Source: Butyricicoccus_B sp017886875
GTDB lineage: Bacteria; Bacillota; Clostridia; Oscillospirales; Butyricicoccaceae
NCBI GenBank assembly: GCA_963931655.1
Contig: OZ007036.1
Coordinates: 682,001-746,000 of the forward strand
DNA: 64,000 nucleotides
Direction: 5' to 3'
Shown: positions 1 through 8,673 of the stretch, piece by piece
Position numbering within the stretch: the stretch's first letter is position 1
Layout: the number at the start of each line of letters is the position of its first letter
The notes under the pieces: generated by a model
Told to the model about the DNA's origin: nothing
The model's database searches: none
The model's input: the letters and a program-made list of their open reading frames with translations, nothing else
Position numbers and translations under genes: made by a program

Positions 1-136
1 GTCTTGCTTTTTCGCCCATTTGTATATTAGATAACGTATTTTGCGATGTATGGCAAGCATAACCCACACCACCGCAATCAATTACAGCTAAACCTTGTTC
101 CACATGTGAAACTAAACCTTCTACATAATAAAACAT
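1..136 (-). CDS. ruvA: Holliday junction branch migration protein RuvA, N-terminal part (runs off window edge)
   Basis: About 45 codons of the N-terminus are present. They begin MFYYVEGLV and include the IDCGGVGY segment typical of the RuvA OB-fold domain. RuvA binds four-way Holliday junctions and loads the RuvB motor during recombination repair. The ATG (134-136) directly abuts the ruvC stop codon with no gap, and its Shine-Dalgarno site (GGAGAA, 145-150) lies inside the ruvC tail, so the two are probably translationally coupled. It is the fourth gene of a lexA-recG-ruvC-ruvA run. The rest of the gene, and any ruvB, is outside the window. Confidence 0.9.
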   Translation of the reverse strand, partial: MFYYVEGLVSHVEQGLAVIDCGGVGYACHTSQNTLSNIQMGEKAR

Positions 137-637
137 TTATTGTATTCTCCTGTTTTCCCAAATATTGCTCCTTTTAGAATGACCATGACAAATAGCAACT
201 GCAAGTGCATCTGCTGCATCATCAGGCTTTGGGATTTTATTAAGCCCTAACATAGATTTTGTCATTTCCATCATTTGTTTTTTCTCTGCTCTGCCGTAAC
301 CTGTGATAGATTGTTTAATCTGTAACGGCGTATAAGAATTTGGGTGCAATCCTTTTTGTGCTAAGGCGAGCAAAATAACACCTCTTGCTTGAGCTACTTG
401 AATACCTGTTGTAATATTGGTATTAAAAAACAGTTCTTCAACCGCAACATCATCTGGGTGAAAAGTATCAATAATAGTGCACAAATCATCATAAATTTCA
501 CATAATCGGTGATGCATAGGTTGACCTGCTTTTGTTGTTATCGCACCATACTGAATAGGTGTAAATTTTCTTCCATCATATTTTACAACACCATAGCCAA
601 CTATTGCATAACCAGGGTCAATTCCAAGAATAATCAA
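137..637 (-). CDS. ruvC: Crossover junction endodeoxyribonuclease RuvC
   Basis: A 166-aa RuvC of normal length. It resolves Holliday junctions by symmetrical metal-dependent nicking. The four acidic catalytic positions expected from E. coli RuvC are visible: D7 in GIDPGY, E67 in VAVEELFF, and D140 and D143 in DDAADALAVA. It lies 24 nt after recG and abuts ruvA, so repair of stalled forks (RecG) and junction processing (RuvA, RuvC) appear to be transcribed together downstream of lexA. Confidence 0.95.
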   Translation of the reverse strand: MIILGIDPGYAIVGYGVVKYDGRKFTPIQYGAITTKAGQPMHHRLCEIYDDLCTIIDTFHPDDVAVEELFFNTNITTGIQVAQARGVILLALAQKGLHPNSYTPLQIKQSITGYGRAEKKQMMEMTKSMLGLNKIPKPDDAADALAVAICHGHSKRSNIWENRRIQ

Positions 638-661
638 ATAATTTTCACCCTTCTATTTATT

Positions 662-2695
662 TTAATTAAAAGTTCCACCTGTAACTTCAAACATACGTTC
701 TATTCTATTTTTTAGCACAGGATAATTTTCTAAATTTTCATCATTATTTAATATAATTTCTGCTTCATAGCGAGCCTGCTCCATAGCTTGCATATCAGAG
801 ATAATATCCACATTTTTAAGTGTAGGCAAGCCATGTTGACGGTTTCCAAAGAAATCTCCTGGGCCACGCTGTGCAAGGTCAGCTCTTGCAACTTCAAAAC
901 CATCATTTGTTTTGGTCAAAACACTTAATCTTTGCTTTGAAGATAGGCTTTTATCAGCACCAAAGAAAATACAATATGACCTTCTTTTGCCACGACCAAC
1001 ACGACCTCTAAGCTGGTGAAGCTGGGAAAGTCCAAATCTATCCGCATCTTCAACCACCATAAGCGAGGCATTAGGCACATTTACACCAACCTCAATAACA
1101 GTAGTAGCAACTAAAATATCTAGTTTGCCGCTTGCAAAAAGCTTCATAACACTTTCTTTTTCTGACGATTTCATTTTTCCATGAAGCACACCTATTTTTC
1201 TATGTGGAAAAACTTTTGCAAGTGATTTAGCATAATTTTCGGTATTTTTAAGCAGTAGCTCACCTTCTTCAACAAGAGGACAAACTACATAAACCTGACC
1301 ACCGTCTAAAATCATTTTTTCCATAAAATCATATACACGACTACGCATTCTTTCACCCACTGCAAACGTTTCAACAGGTGTTCTGTTTGGTGGAAGTTCA
1401 TCTATAATTGACACATCTAAATCGCCATACATAATAAGTGCAAGTGTACGAGGTATAGGCGTTGCAGACATAACAAGAGTGTGAGGGTGGTCACCCTTTT
1501 CTCTTAACCTTGCTCGCTGATTTACACCAAAACGGTGTTGTTCATCGGCTACAACTGCACCAAGCTTTGCAAATTTAACACCTTTTTGAATAAGTGCATG
1601 TGTGCCTATTACTACATTTGCATAACCCTGCTCTATTTTTTCTAATGCCTCACGTTTTACTTTAACTCCCATGGAGCCTGTTAAAATAACCGTTTCCATA
1701 CCAAGTTTAGCAAAAATAGGTGCAAGTGATTGTTCATGTTGTGCTGCTAAAATTTCGGTAGGTGCCATAACAGCGGCTTGATAACCGTTTTTAACTGCGA
1801 GCATACAAAGGGCGGCTGCAACAGCGGTTTTACCTGAACCAACATCACCCTGTATTAGTCTATTCATTGGCTTACCAGATTTAACATCTTTTATTAGGTC
1901 ACTTACTGCTCTAAACTGAGCTTTAGTTGGCTTAAATCCAATCAAACTCCAAAAATCATCAAGATTTGTATCTTCAAATATTGCACCCTGTTCATGTTCT
2001 CTATGATGTTTCATTTGATTTAATCCACAACAAAGTAAAAAAAGCTCCTCAAATACAATACGTCTACGTGCATTTGCTATATCATCTATGCTTTGTGGTC
2101 TATGGATTTTATTTATTGCCTTATCAAGAGGCAATAAATCATACTTTTCCAGAATGTTTTGCGGTATAGGGTCATTATCTTTTGGAAATTCACAACTTAA
2201 AGCGTCTTGACTTAATCTTTCAAAATCATACTGTGAAATGCCTGCTGTAAGCGGATATACTGGCACTATTTTCCCCTTTGTGTTTTCATCGCATTTTTCA
2301 TAAACTGGTGATGTCATAGTGACTTTATTACCATAGACTTGCACACGCCCATAAAACAAATACTCTGTACCACGCCTAATAAGAGAAACTGCATATTTGT
2401 TATTAAAATAAGTTATTTCAAGTGTACCTGTATCATCATAGACCATAAATTTAGTAATATCCATTCCACTTCTGATATGTTTTAAATTTGGCTCAGTGCC
2501 AACAACTGCACGAATGGTCATTTTTTCGCCTTCTGCAAGCTCTGATATAGGTACAATATGTGTTCTATCCTCATAATCTCTTGGATAGGTATTCAAAACA
2601 TCTTCTAAGGTATGAATATTTAGTTTTTCAAGCAATTTAGCTTTTTTAGGGCCTATACCCTTTGTGTAGCATACATTATCAGTCAGTTTTTTCAT
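662..2695 (-). CDS. recG: ATP-dependent DNA helicase RecG
   Basis: A 677-aa superfamily 2 helicase of family-typical length. RecG remodels stalled replication forks and branched DNA. An N-terminal wedge/OB region comes first (about residues 1-190). The helicase core follows, with Walker A GDVGSGKT, the DEQH box (VVADEQHRFGV), the SATPIPRT motif III and the motif VI block QLRGRVGRG. The gene starts 19 nt after the lexA stop, with no room for an independent terminator, so it is probably cotranscribed with lexA. In Bacillus recG follows the DAK kinase gene; here it lies divergent from it across the lexA promoter. Confidence 0.96.
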   Translation of the reverse strand: MKKLTDNVCYTKGIGPKKAKLLEKLNIHTLEDVLNTYPRDYEDRTHIVPISELAEGEKMTIRAVVGTEPNLKHIRSGMDITKFMVYDDTGTLEITYFNNKYAVSLIRRGTEYLFYGRVQVYGNKVTMTSPVYEKCDENTKGKIVPVYPLTAGISQYDFERLSQDALSCEFPKDNDPIPQNILEKYDLLPLDKAINKIHRPQSIDDIANARRRIVFEELFLLCCGLNQMKHHREHEQGAIFEDTNLDDFWSLIGFKPTKAQFRAVSDLIKDVKSGKPMNRLIQGDVGSGKTAVAAALCMLAVKNGYQAAVMAPTEILAAQHEQSLAPIFAKLGMETVILTGSMGVKVKREALEKIEQGYANVVIGTHALIQKGVKFAKLGAVVADEQHRFGVNQRARLREKGDHPHTLVMSATPIPRTLALIMYGDLDVSIIDELPPNRTPVETFAVGERMRSRVYDFMEKMILDGGQVYVVCPLVEEGELLLKNTENYAKSLAKVFPHRKIGVLHGKMKSSEKESVMKLFASGKLDILVATTVIEVGVNVPNASLMVVEDADRFGLSQLHQLRGRVGRGKRRSYCIFFGADKSLSSKQRLSVLTKTNDGFEVARADLAQRGPGDFFGNRQHGLPTLKNVDIISDMQAMEQARYEAEIILNNDENLENYPVLKNRIERMFEVTGGTFN

Positions 2696-2714
2696 ATTAC
2701 TCTCACATTAAAAT

Positions 2715-3311
2715 TTACACATAATAATCACGATAAACCGCAGTCACAACGCCTAAAATCGAGCAATTTTCACCATTTATAGGTGGATAGGCTTCATTTT
2801 CAGGCATAAGCCAAACTTCACCCTGCTGTAAAATTAAGCGTTTACAAGTTGCCTCATCTTCGATTAAAGCGACAACAATTTGCCCATTTCTAGCGGTTTG
2901 TTGTCTGCGGACAATTATAATATCACCGTCCATAATTCCAGCACCAATCATAGATTCACCGCTTATTCTTAATGCAAAATGTTGTTCTCCTGCACATGCA
3001 TTTTCATAAGGTATATAACCTTCTACCTGTTCAATAGCAAGTGCAGGCATACCAGCGGTGACTCTGCCAAGTATAGGCACTCTAGGAGTCATAGCCGCAC
3101 CGCCTCTAACGGAAAGTGAACGAGTGCGACCATCATCACGCTGAAGATATCCAAGCTCACGCAATCTTTTTAGATGACAGTGAACGGTAGACGGTGAACG
3201 AAGCCCCACTTCATTACAAATTTCACGCACAGATGGTGGATAACCCTGCTTGAGCGTAAATTCATTTATATAATCTAAAATACGTTTTTGTTTTTCGGTT
3301 AGTGGTTTCAT
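2715..3311 (-). CDS. lexA: LexA repressor of the SOS response
   Basis: A 198-aa LexA. The N-terminal winged helix (residues ~1-65) contains SVREICNEVGLRSPSTVHCHLKRL. The self-cleavage Ala-Gly bond lies in GRVTAGMPA. The catalytic Ser is in SGESMIGAGI and the Lys in the DEATCKR segment. RecA filaments on damaged DNA trigger autocleavage and derepress repair genes. The gene heads a lexA-recG-ruvC-ruvA cluster and sits behind a promoter with a LexA-type box, which implies autoregulation. The ATG has a clear site (TTTAGGAGGTAAATAAC) upstream. Confidence 0.96.
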   Translation of the reverse strand: MKPLTEKQKRILDYINEFTLKQGYPPSVREICNEVGLRSPSTVHCHLKRLRELGYLQRDDGRTRSLSVRGGAAMTPRVPILGRVTAGMPALAIEQVEGYIPYENACAGEQHFALRISGESMIGAGIMDGDIIIVRRQQTARNGQIVVALIEDEATCKRLILQQGEVWLMPENEAYPPINGENCSILGVVTAVYRDYYV

Positions 3312-3383
3312 GTTATTTACCTCCTAAACAGCATAGAAAACACTAAAAAATCTATCTTTTTTATTATAACTCTACATTATAAT

Positions 3384-3412
3384 ATTATATTGCATGATAT
3401 AATAAATTGCAA
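3384..3412 (-). promoter_or_regulatory. lexA operon promoter
   Basis: On the minus strand a TTGCAA -35 (3407-3412) is followed after exactly 17 nt by TATAAT (3384-3389), a near-consensus housekeeping promoter. The start point would fall near 3377, about 65 nt before the lexA ATG. The -35 element touches the LexA-type box. Confidence 0.75.
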
Positions 3413-3423
3413 ACATTTGTTTG
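3410..3423. promoter_or_regulatory. LexA binding site (SOS box)
   Basis: The sequence CAAACATTTGTTTG is a 6-bp inverted repeat around a 2-bp centre. Against the Gram-positive SOS box CGAACRNRYGTTYG it differs at two positions (G to A at position 2, R to T at position 8). It overlaps the lexA -35 element, so bound LexA would block RNA polymerase on the lexA-recG-ruvCA operon. Confidence 0.7.
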
Positions 3424-3465
3424 ATAATTTTTGCTATTATAAATATGTGTTTTTTGAAAATTTTC

Positions 3466-3494
3466 TTGTGCTAAGTGTAAAAATGTTATAGAAT
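3466..3494 (+). promoter_or_regulatory. Possible promoter of the asp23-fakA operon
   Basis: TTGTGC (3466-3471), 17 nt, then TAGAAT (3489-3494). The -10 is good and the -35 weak. A TTGAAA at 3454-3459 is an alternative -35 but pairs with a poorer -10. The predicted start near 3501 leaves a 35-nt leader before the asp23 ATG. Confidence 0.4.
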
Positions 3495-3535
3495 AAAAGC
3501 AGTTAAAATACATTTAGCTTCAGGGAGGACTCTTC

Positions 3536-3886
3536 ATGACTATTCACACCAATCTCGGATATATTGAAATCACACAGGAAGTCATAGCTGACATTGCAGG
3601 ATATGCTGCATCGTCCTGTTTTGGAGTAAAAGGCATGACTGTTCGCTCGGTATCTGATGGGCTGGCTCATCTTCTGCGTCTTGAAAATCAACGTCGTGGC
3701 GTAAAGGTGCGTGAGGCTGAAGATGGCGGTGTAAACATTGATTTACACATTGCAGTAGAGCACGGAATAAATATTACTTCTGTTTGTCGCTCTATGATAC
3801 AAGAAGTACGCTATCATGTTGAACGTCTAACTGGTGTAGATGTAAAAAATGTAGATATTTATGTAGAAAGTATCAGAACTGACTGA
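3536..3886 (+). CDS. Asp23/Gls24 family envelope-stress protein (YloU-like)
   Basis: A 116-aa protein of the Asp23 family. The pattern GYIEITQEVIADIAGYAASSCFGV, then a C-terminal VNIDLHIAVEHG...VDVKNVDIYVESI block, is typical. Family members are small cytoplasmic proteins, some linked to alkaline or cell-wall stress. The YloU branch is nearly always next to the DAK-type fatty-acid kinase gene, as here (31-nt gap). A strong Shine-Dalgarno (GGGAGG, 3523-3528) precedes the ATG. The molecular role of this branch is not firmly known. Confidence 0.88.
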   Translation: MTIHTNLGYIEITQEVIADIAGYAASSCFGVKGMTVRSVSDGLAHLLRLENQRRGVKVREAEDGGVNIDLHIAVEHGINITSVCRSMIQEVRYHVERLTGVDVKNVDIYVESIRTD

Positions 3887-3917
3887 GTTTCAATTTAGTA
3901 AGGAGAAATTTATAAAA

Positions 3918-5558
3918 ATGACAGAGCAAAAACTCAATGGCTCACTTTTCCAGTCAATGGTAATACAAGGTGCATACGCTATTGCTGATAAAAAAGAGCG
4001 AGCAAATGAACTGAACGTTTTTCCTGTACCAGATGGAGATACAGGCACTAATATGGCTATGACCATGTCAGCAGCTATAAAAGAACTGGAAAAACTTCAT
4101 GAGCCAACTCTTGCAAAAGCAGCAGAAACAACTGCATCTGCCCTACTTCGTGGTGCAAGAGGTAATTCAGGTGTTATTCTTTCTCTTCTGTTTCGTGGCA
4201 TGGCTAAAAAACTTAAAACTCAAACAGAAGCATCAGGGCGAGATTTGGCACTTGCTATGCGTGAAGGTGTAGATGCTGCTTATAAAGCTGTAATGAAACC
4301 CGCTGAAGGCACTATTTTAACCGTTTCAAGAGTTTCTGCACAATATGCGGTTGAGCGTTGTCAAGCTGAACCTGACCTTTCAGTAATTGATGTATTCGAC
4401 GCAATCTTAGAGCGTGGTAAAACTGCACTTGCTGAAACTAAACAACAAAACCCAGTGCTTGCAAAAGCTGATGTAGTCGATGCAGGTGCTTTTGGTTTCC
4501 TTACCATACTTGAAGGTATGCGTGATGCATTTCTAGGCATTAAACATGAATATGCAAATACTGCTGCTGAAGAAAATACTTCTGCCGATTTTTCTGCTAT
4601 ATCTGATGAAGATATAACTTTCACATATTGCACAGAAATTATTGCACAGCGTCTTAATAAAGGCAGAAATATCAGCAGATTACGTGGTATTTTAAATGAA
4701 ATCGGTGACAGCTTGGTTATTGTCGATGATGATGAAATTGTAAAGGTTCATGTGCATACCGACCAGCCAAACAAGGTACTTGAAGAAGGTCTAAAATTTG
4801 GCCCTCTGCTCACCGTAAAAATTGAAAATATGCGTGAACAGCATACTGCAAAGGTTATAGAAAGTACTGAGCCTAAAAAGCGTGTGATAAGAGAACCAGA
4901 ACGCAAATATGGCTTTGTTGCGGTTGCTGCGGGCGATGGCTTAAAAGATGTGTTTACAGACTTAGGCTGTGATGTTGTAGTACAAGGTGGTCAAACAATG
5001 AACCCTTCTACAAATGATATTCTTTATGCTATTGATGAAACACCAGCAGAAATTGTTTTTGTATTCCCTAATAATAAAAATATTATTATGGCAGCCGAAC
5101 AAACAATAGAACTATCCGACAAAAAAGTTATAGTTATTCCAACTCGCAACATTCCACAGGGCATGTCTGCACTTTTAGCTTTTGACCCTTACGGTAAAAC
5201 TGAAGATAATATTACTGCAATGACTGAGGCTTTTCAGTTTGTAACCGCTGGTCAGCTCACTTATGCAGCAAGAAATTCTGAATTTGATGGCAAAAAAATC
5301 AAAGAGGGTGAATATCTCTCTCTTTGTGAAGGTAAGCTGTGTGCAAACACTAAAAAACCTATTGATGCCATGAAAAAACTAGCGAAAGAAATGGTTAAAC
5401 CAGAACATGCTTTTGCCACTGTTATCTATGGTCAAGGTGTTTCTGAAGAAGAGGCAAACAAAGTTGCAGAGCTTTTCAAAAAAGAAAATCATGGTCTTGA
5501 AATAACCGTTGTTTATGGCGGTCAGCCAGTTTATTATTACATTGTTTCTGTAGAATAA
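3918..5558 (+). CDS. fakA: DAK1/DegV-like domain protein, fatty acid kinase catalytic subunit FakA (YloV)
   Basis: A 546-aa protein with an N-terminal DhaL/Dak2 nucleotide-binding domain (residues ~10-200). Metal and ATP motifs are visible: FPVPDGDTGTNM and RGARGNSGVILS. A middle domain and a C-terminal DAK1-like domain (~310-546, starting near RKYGFVAVAAGDGL) follow. FakA phosphorylates fatty acids held by a FakB (DegV) carrier, feeding exogenous fatty acids into phospholipid synthesis. No fakB is in the window. The ATG has an AAGGAG site 12 nt upstream. It forms a two-gene operon with the asp23-like gene and ends at a hairpin terminator. Confidence 0.92.
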   Translation: MTEQKLNGSLFQSMVIQGAYAIADKKERANELNVFPVPDGDTGTNMAMTMSAAIKELEKLHEPTLAKAAETTASALLRGARGNSGVILSLLFRGMAKKLKTQTEASGRDLALAMREGVDAAYKAVMKPAEGTILTVSRVSAQYAVERCQAEPDLSVIDVFDAILERGKTALAETKQQNPVLAKADVVDAGAFGFLTILEGMRDAFLGIKHEYANTAAEENTSADFSAISDEDITFTYCTEIIAQRLNKGRNISRLRGILNEIGDSLVIVDDDEIVKVHVHTDQPNKVLEEGLKFGPLLTVKIENMREQHTAKVIESTEPKKRVIREPERKYGFVAVAAGDGLKDVFTDLGCDVVVQGGQTMNPSTNDILYAIDETPAEIVFVFPNNKNIIMAAEQTIELSDKKVIVIPTRNIPQGMSALLAFDPYGKTEDNITAMTEAFQFVTAGQLTYAARNSEFDGKKIKEGEYLSLCEGKLCANTKKPIDAMKKLAKEMVKPEHAFATVIYGQGVSEEEANKVAELFKKENHGLEITVVYGGQPVYYYIVSVE

Positions 5559-5564
5559 AATTTT

Positions 5565-5593
5565 TAGGCAGGGAGCTTTTTCTTCCCTGCCTA
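5565..5593 (+). terminator. Hairpin terminator after fakA
   Basis: Perfect 10-bp stem TAGGCAGGGA / TCCCTGCCTA with a 9-nt loop, followed by the T-rich TCGTTTGTTT. It separates fakA from pth. Confidence 0.75.
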
Positions 5594-5628
5594 TCGTTTG
5601 TTTAAATATAATATTTAAAAGGTGAACT

Positions 5629-6261
5629 ATGTCTATTTTCGATATTTTTGCAAAACTTGAAAAAGAACGTGAAGTAAAATCAAATGAGCCGATAAATTGG
5701 CTCATAGTAGGTCTTGGAAACCCTGGTTCAAAATTTGACGGTACAAGACACAATGCAGGTTTTAGAGCCTTAGAGCGTTATTGTGAGCAAACAGGCGTTA
5801 AAATCGACAAAATGAAATTTAAAGCACTTATAGGTGAAACTACACTCGCTGGAAAACGTGTACTTCTTATGAAACCTCAAACTTTTATGAATTTATCGGG
5901 CGAGGCTGTGCGAGATGCTGCGAATTTTTATAAAATTCCGCCTGAAAATATTATTGTTTTATCTGATGATATTTCACTTGATGTTGGGCGTATTCGTGTT
6001 AGGGCAAAAGGTTCTGCAGGCGGTCAAAATGGCTTAAAAAATATTATCTATCAATTAAATTCTGAAAATTTTCCAAGAGTTAAAATCGGTGTAGGTGCAA
6101 AACCTCACAAGGACTATGATTTAGCAGATTGGGTGCTTTCTCGTTTTACAGCTGATGAGCAAGACAACATTAACAAGGCTTGTGATAATGCTATGAAAGC
6201 TGCTGAGCAAATAATTAGTGATAGTGTACAAAGTGCAGCTAATAAATTTAATGGAAAATAA
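5629..6261 (+). CDS. pth: Peptidyl-tRNA hydrolase
   Basis: A 210-aa Pth that recycles tRNAs from peptidyl-tRNAs dropped by ribosomes. The hallmark LIVGLGNPG and GTRHNAGF (catalytic His) occur near residues 25-45. KPQTFMNLSG and the basic GQNGLKNI region follow. The canonical fold begins around residue 23, so this copy carries a short N-terminal extension (MSIFDIFAKLEKEREVKSNE) absent from most homologues. The ATG at 5629 has an AAAGGTG site, which supports the extended start. Confidence 0.94.
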   Translation: MSIFDIFAKLEKEREVKSNEPINWLIVGLGNPGSKFDGTRHNAGFRALERYCEQTGVKIDKMKFKALIGETTLAGKRVLLMKPQTFMNLSGEAVRDAANFYKIPPENIIVLSDDISLDVGRIRVRAKGSAGGQNGLKNIIYQLNSENFPRVKIGVGAKPHKDYDLADWVLSRFTADEQDNINKACDNAMKAAEQIISDSVQSAANKFNGK

Positions 6262-6272
6262 CATATAAACTT

Positions 6273-6304
6273 TTAACCCCATACAAAAATGGGGTTAATT
6301 TTTT
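6273..6304 (+). terminator. Intrinsic terminator after pth
   Basis: 8-bp stem TTAACCCC / GGGGTTAA (6273-6280, 6291-6298) with a 10-nt loop and a following run of T. Confidence 0.85.
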
Positions 6305-6357
6305 GTAAATTTTTCGCAAATATAATTGCTCTTTTAGCTTTATTTATAGACAAATCA

Positions 6358-6386
6358 TTGAAACCACAGTGAATTTGTATTATAAT
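6358..6386 (+). promoter_or_regulatory. Promoter of the Ter/Tel operon
   Basis: TTGAAA (6358-6363), 17-nt spacer, perfect TATAAT (6381-6386). The start would fall near 6393, which makes the TTG at 6400 an unlikely initiation codon and supports the ATG at 6427. Confidence 0.75.
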
Positions 6387-6426
6387 AGTATAAATAATTT
6401 TGGTCATCGAAAGAGAGGCTGCATAT

Positions 6427-8670
6427 ATGTTTAAAAATATAAATTTACTTTCACTAGATGACTTTTTTCTTTCCCTTAATAATAGAAAAGGTAATTTCGT
6501 GTTTTTTTACCGTTTTAATGGTATTTCTAATGATATAATTGATTTTATAAAACAATATTATATGTCTGCACGACAAAACGGTGTTATAATAGATGGACGT
6601 ATTCCTAACCCCACACCGGAAAATTTAAGCTATTTATCTGAAATGCTTGGTTCTGATTTTATGTTAGATAAAGCGTTTTTGGATAATAAACTAAAAAAAT
6701 GGCTGCCTCGTATGTCAGATTTGCAAAGAAATAACATTTGCTCTGCTATTTTCTCCACATTTGAGGACATGCTTAAAATGGGAAAAAACCAAAATATAAT
6801 AAAAAATGCATATATAAAATATATGTGTTGGCTTTATTATAAATTTGAACGCATAGCCGGTCAGTTAGGTGCAGATAATGTGCCTAAAATATTGTATTTT
6901 GGAGATATTTCTCAATATGAACTTCAACTTTTAATAGCACTTTCCAGAGCCGGTGCAGATATTGTACTTTTAAATAGTGCTGGTGAACAAGCTTATTTAA
7001 AACTTGACCCAAAAAGCGAATTTTCTACGCTTTATAATATAAATTCTGGATTTCCAAAAGATTTTACTTTAAAACAAATTCAAAAACTTATAAGTGATGA
7101 ACAAAATCGACAGCGTATTTTTGGAGAAAATCCAAATTTAAAACCCTGTACTAATGCTTGGTTTGAAAAACCAGAGCTTTCAGAAATTTTAAAAACTAAT
7201 CGTGGAGATAATAAAGAATTTTTCTATAATGCATTTATTGTTCAGTATGGTGTTGAAGATACGCTTTTATTTTCCAGCGACATGTGTAACTTCTATCAAA
7301 ATCTGAAAAATAGAAATTTACTTGTTATAAATAATCAGATTACTCCCCCATCAACTGAGGAAATAAATACTATAAAACGCACTAATTATCAAAACATTGA
7401 ACAGCTTGCAAGCCATTTAAGCAAAAATATAAGCTATCCAAACAATAAAGAGCTTGAAAAAATAATGAAAAAAGCTTTTATTGATATTTTGCTTAACAGT
7501 CAAAAGCAGAATACTATTCAAAAGCTTACAAGCAAGGCTGTTTATTTGCTTTGCTGGCTTAAAAGATATCAAAAAGACTTATTTGCAAATTGGAATATAA
7601 ACTCTTTGCCCGCTGTTTTTATACTCTTTCACCCATCACCTTCGGCTAATGAGGAATTATTTTTAAATTTCCTTTCGCATTTGCCTGTTGATGTGCTTGT
7701 GATTATGCCCGATTTAAGCCAATCTTTCACTTTTTCAGGTGAAAATCTGCTTGAGATAAGATATACAAACTCTATATCAATTACAGCTTTCCCTTCTGCT
7801 CCCGCTAAAATGAAAGTAAGCACAGCAGCATATCAAGCAGAACGTGAAATGGACACGCTTTTATATTCAAATTCTGGTATGTATCGTGATAAACAACATT
7901 CAAAAGCTGATATTATTACTTTGCAGACTATGTATGAAGAAATTTTTATACTTTGGGAGCAAGAACTTAAATATAGAACTGGTTTCTCTGAAAACGGTGA
8001 AAGCGTTAATGTTCCAGTGCTATTTAGTAAAATTTCTGGCGTGAAAAATGGTCAAATCTCTGATTATTGGCTGAATATTAAAAAATTAATAACTCAAGAT
8101 ACAATAGTTATAAATAGTTTGCCTTGGGTTTCGAGTTTTAGCCCAATGAAACAATTTGCAACCCAGTTTTTACAAAATGGCAGATTACAAAAAAACAAAA
8201 TTAAATCTCACAAAAACTATCAATATAATATTTTAAGAAATGAAATGCAAGAGCATTTATTGGATAAAATTCAAGTTATGCTTGATGAAAAATTAATCCG
8301 TGGCACATATCAAAACGGTACAGAATATACAATAATTGCTACTGCATTAAACCTTGATAAAAATTTACTTCGTATAATTCAAAAATTTGATTTTACAAAA
8401 AAAAATCCAAAATTATTATTTATTTTAACCAGTGAAAAGACATTTTCACTAGAAGAAAGTATACTTGTAGCTTTTCTTCATTTAATTGGTTTTGATATTC
8501 TCTTTTTTGTGCCTACTGGCTATCAATGTATAGAAGGGTATTTCAATCAGCAAATTATAAATGAATATCAAATTGGCGATTATATTTATGATTTACATGT
8601 ACCTAATTTTAATGAGGTAAATGAAGGTACTCTTAGCTCTATTTTAAAACGTTTTGGAAGGAGTTTTTAA
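6427..8670 (+). CDS. YceG-like protein, putative component of the Ter 'biosynthetic module'
   Basis: A 747-aa soluble protein recognised as YceG-like from its sequence and its place beside TelA and TerD genes, as in the Bacillus yceCDEFGH operon. Family function is unproven; computational work links it to a Ter-associated metabolite biosynthesis module. It is clearly longer than Bacillus YceG (about 540 aa) and seems to hold two related halves: compare KILYFGDISQYELQLLIALSRAGADIVLLN (near 165-195) with a similar stretch near 400-430 ending in PVDVLVIMPD. An in-frame TTG nine codons earlier has no ribosome site, whereas the ATG at 6427 has AGAGAGG 8 nt upstream. Confidence 0.72.
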   Translation: MFKNINLLSLDDFFLSLNNRKGNFVFFYRFNGISNDIIDFIKQYYMSARQNGVIIDGRIPNPTPENLSYLSEMLGSDFMLDKAFLDNKLKKWLPRMSDLQRNNICSAIFSTFEDMLKMGKNQNIIKNAYIKYMCWLYYKFERIAGQLGADNVPKILYFGDISQYELQLLIALSRAGADIVLLNSAGEQAYLKLDPKSEFSTLYNINSGFPKDFTLKQIQKLISDEQNRQRIFGENPNLKPCTNAWFEKPELSEILKTNRGDNKEFFYNAFIVQYGVEDTLLFSSDMCNFYQNLKNRNLLVINNQITPPSTEEINTIKRTNYQNIEQLASHLSKNISYPNNKELEKIMKKAFIDILLNSQKQNTIQKLTSKAVYLLCWLKRYQKDLFANWNINSLPAVFILFHPSPSANEELFLNFLSHLPVDVLVIMPDLSQSFTFSGENLLEIRYTNSISITAFPSAPAKMKVSTAAYQAEREMDTLLYSNSGMYRDKQHSKADIITLQTMYEEIFILWEQELKYRTGFSENGESVNVPVLFSKISGVKNGQISDYWLNIKKLITQDTIVINSLPWVSSFSPMKQFATQFLQNGRLQKNKIKSHKNYQYNILRNEMQEHLLDKIQVMLDEKLIRGTYQNGTEYTIIATALNLDKNLLRIIQKFDFTKKNPKLLFILTSEKTFSLEESILVAFLHLIGFDILFFVPTGYQCIEGYFNQQIINEYQIGDYIYDLHVPNFNEVNEGTLSSILKRFGRSF

Positions 8671-8673
8671 ATT

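Noticed and set aside
6400..6426. TTG start nine codons before the chosen YceG-like ATG
   Set aside because: It would begin only ~7 nt after the predicted transcription start, with no Shine-Dalgarno; the ATG at 6427 has a proper site.
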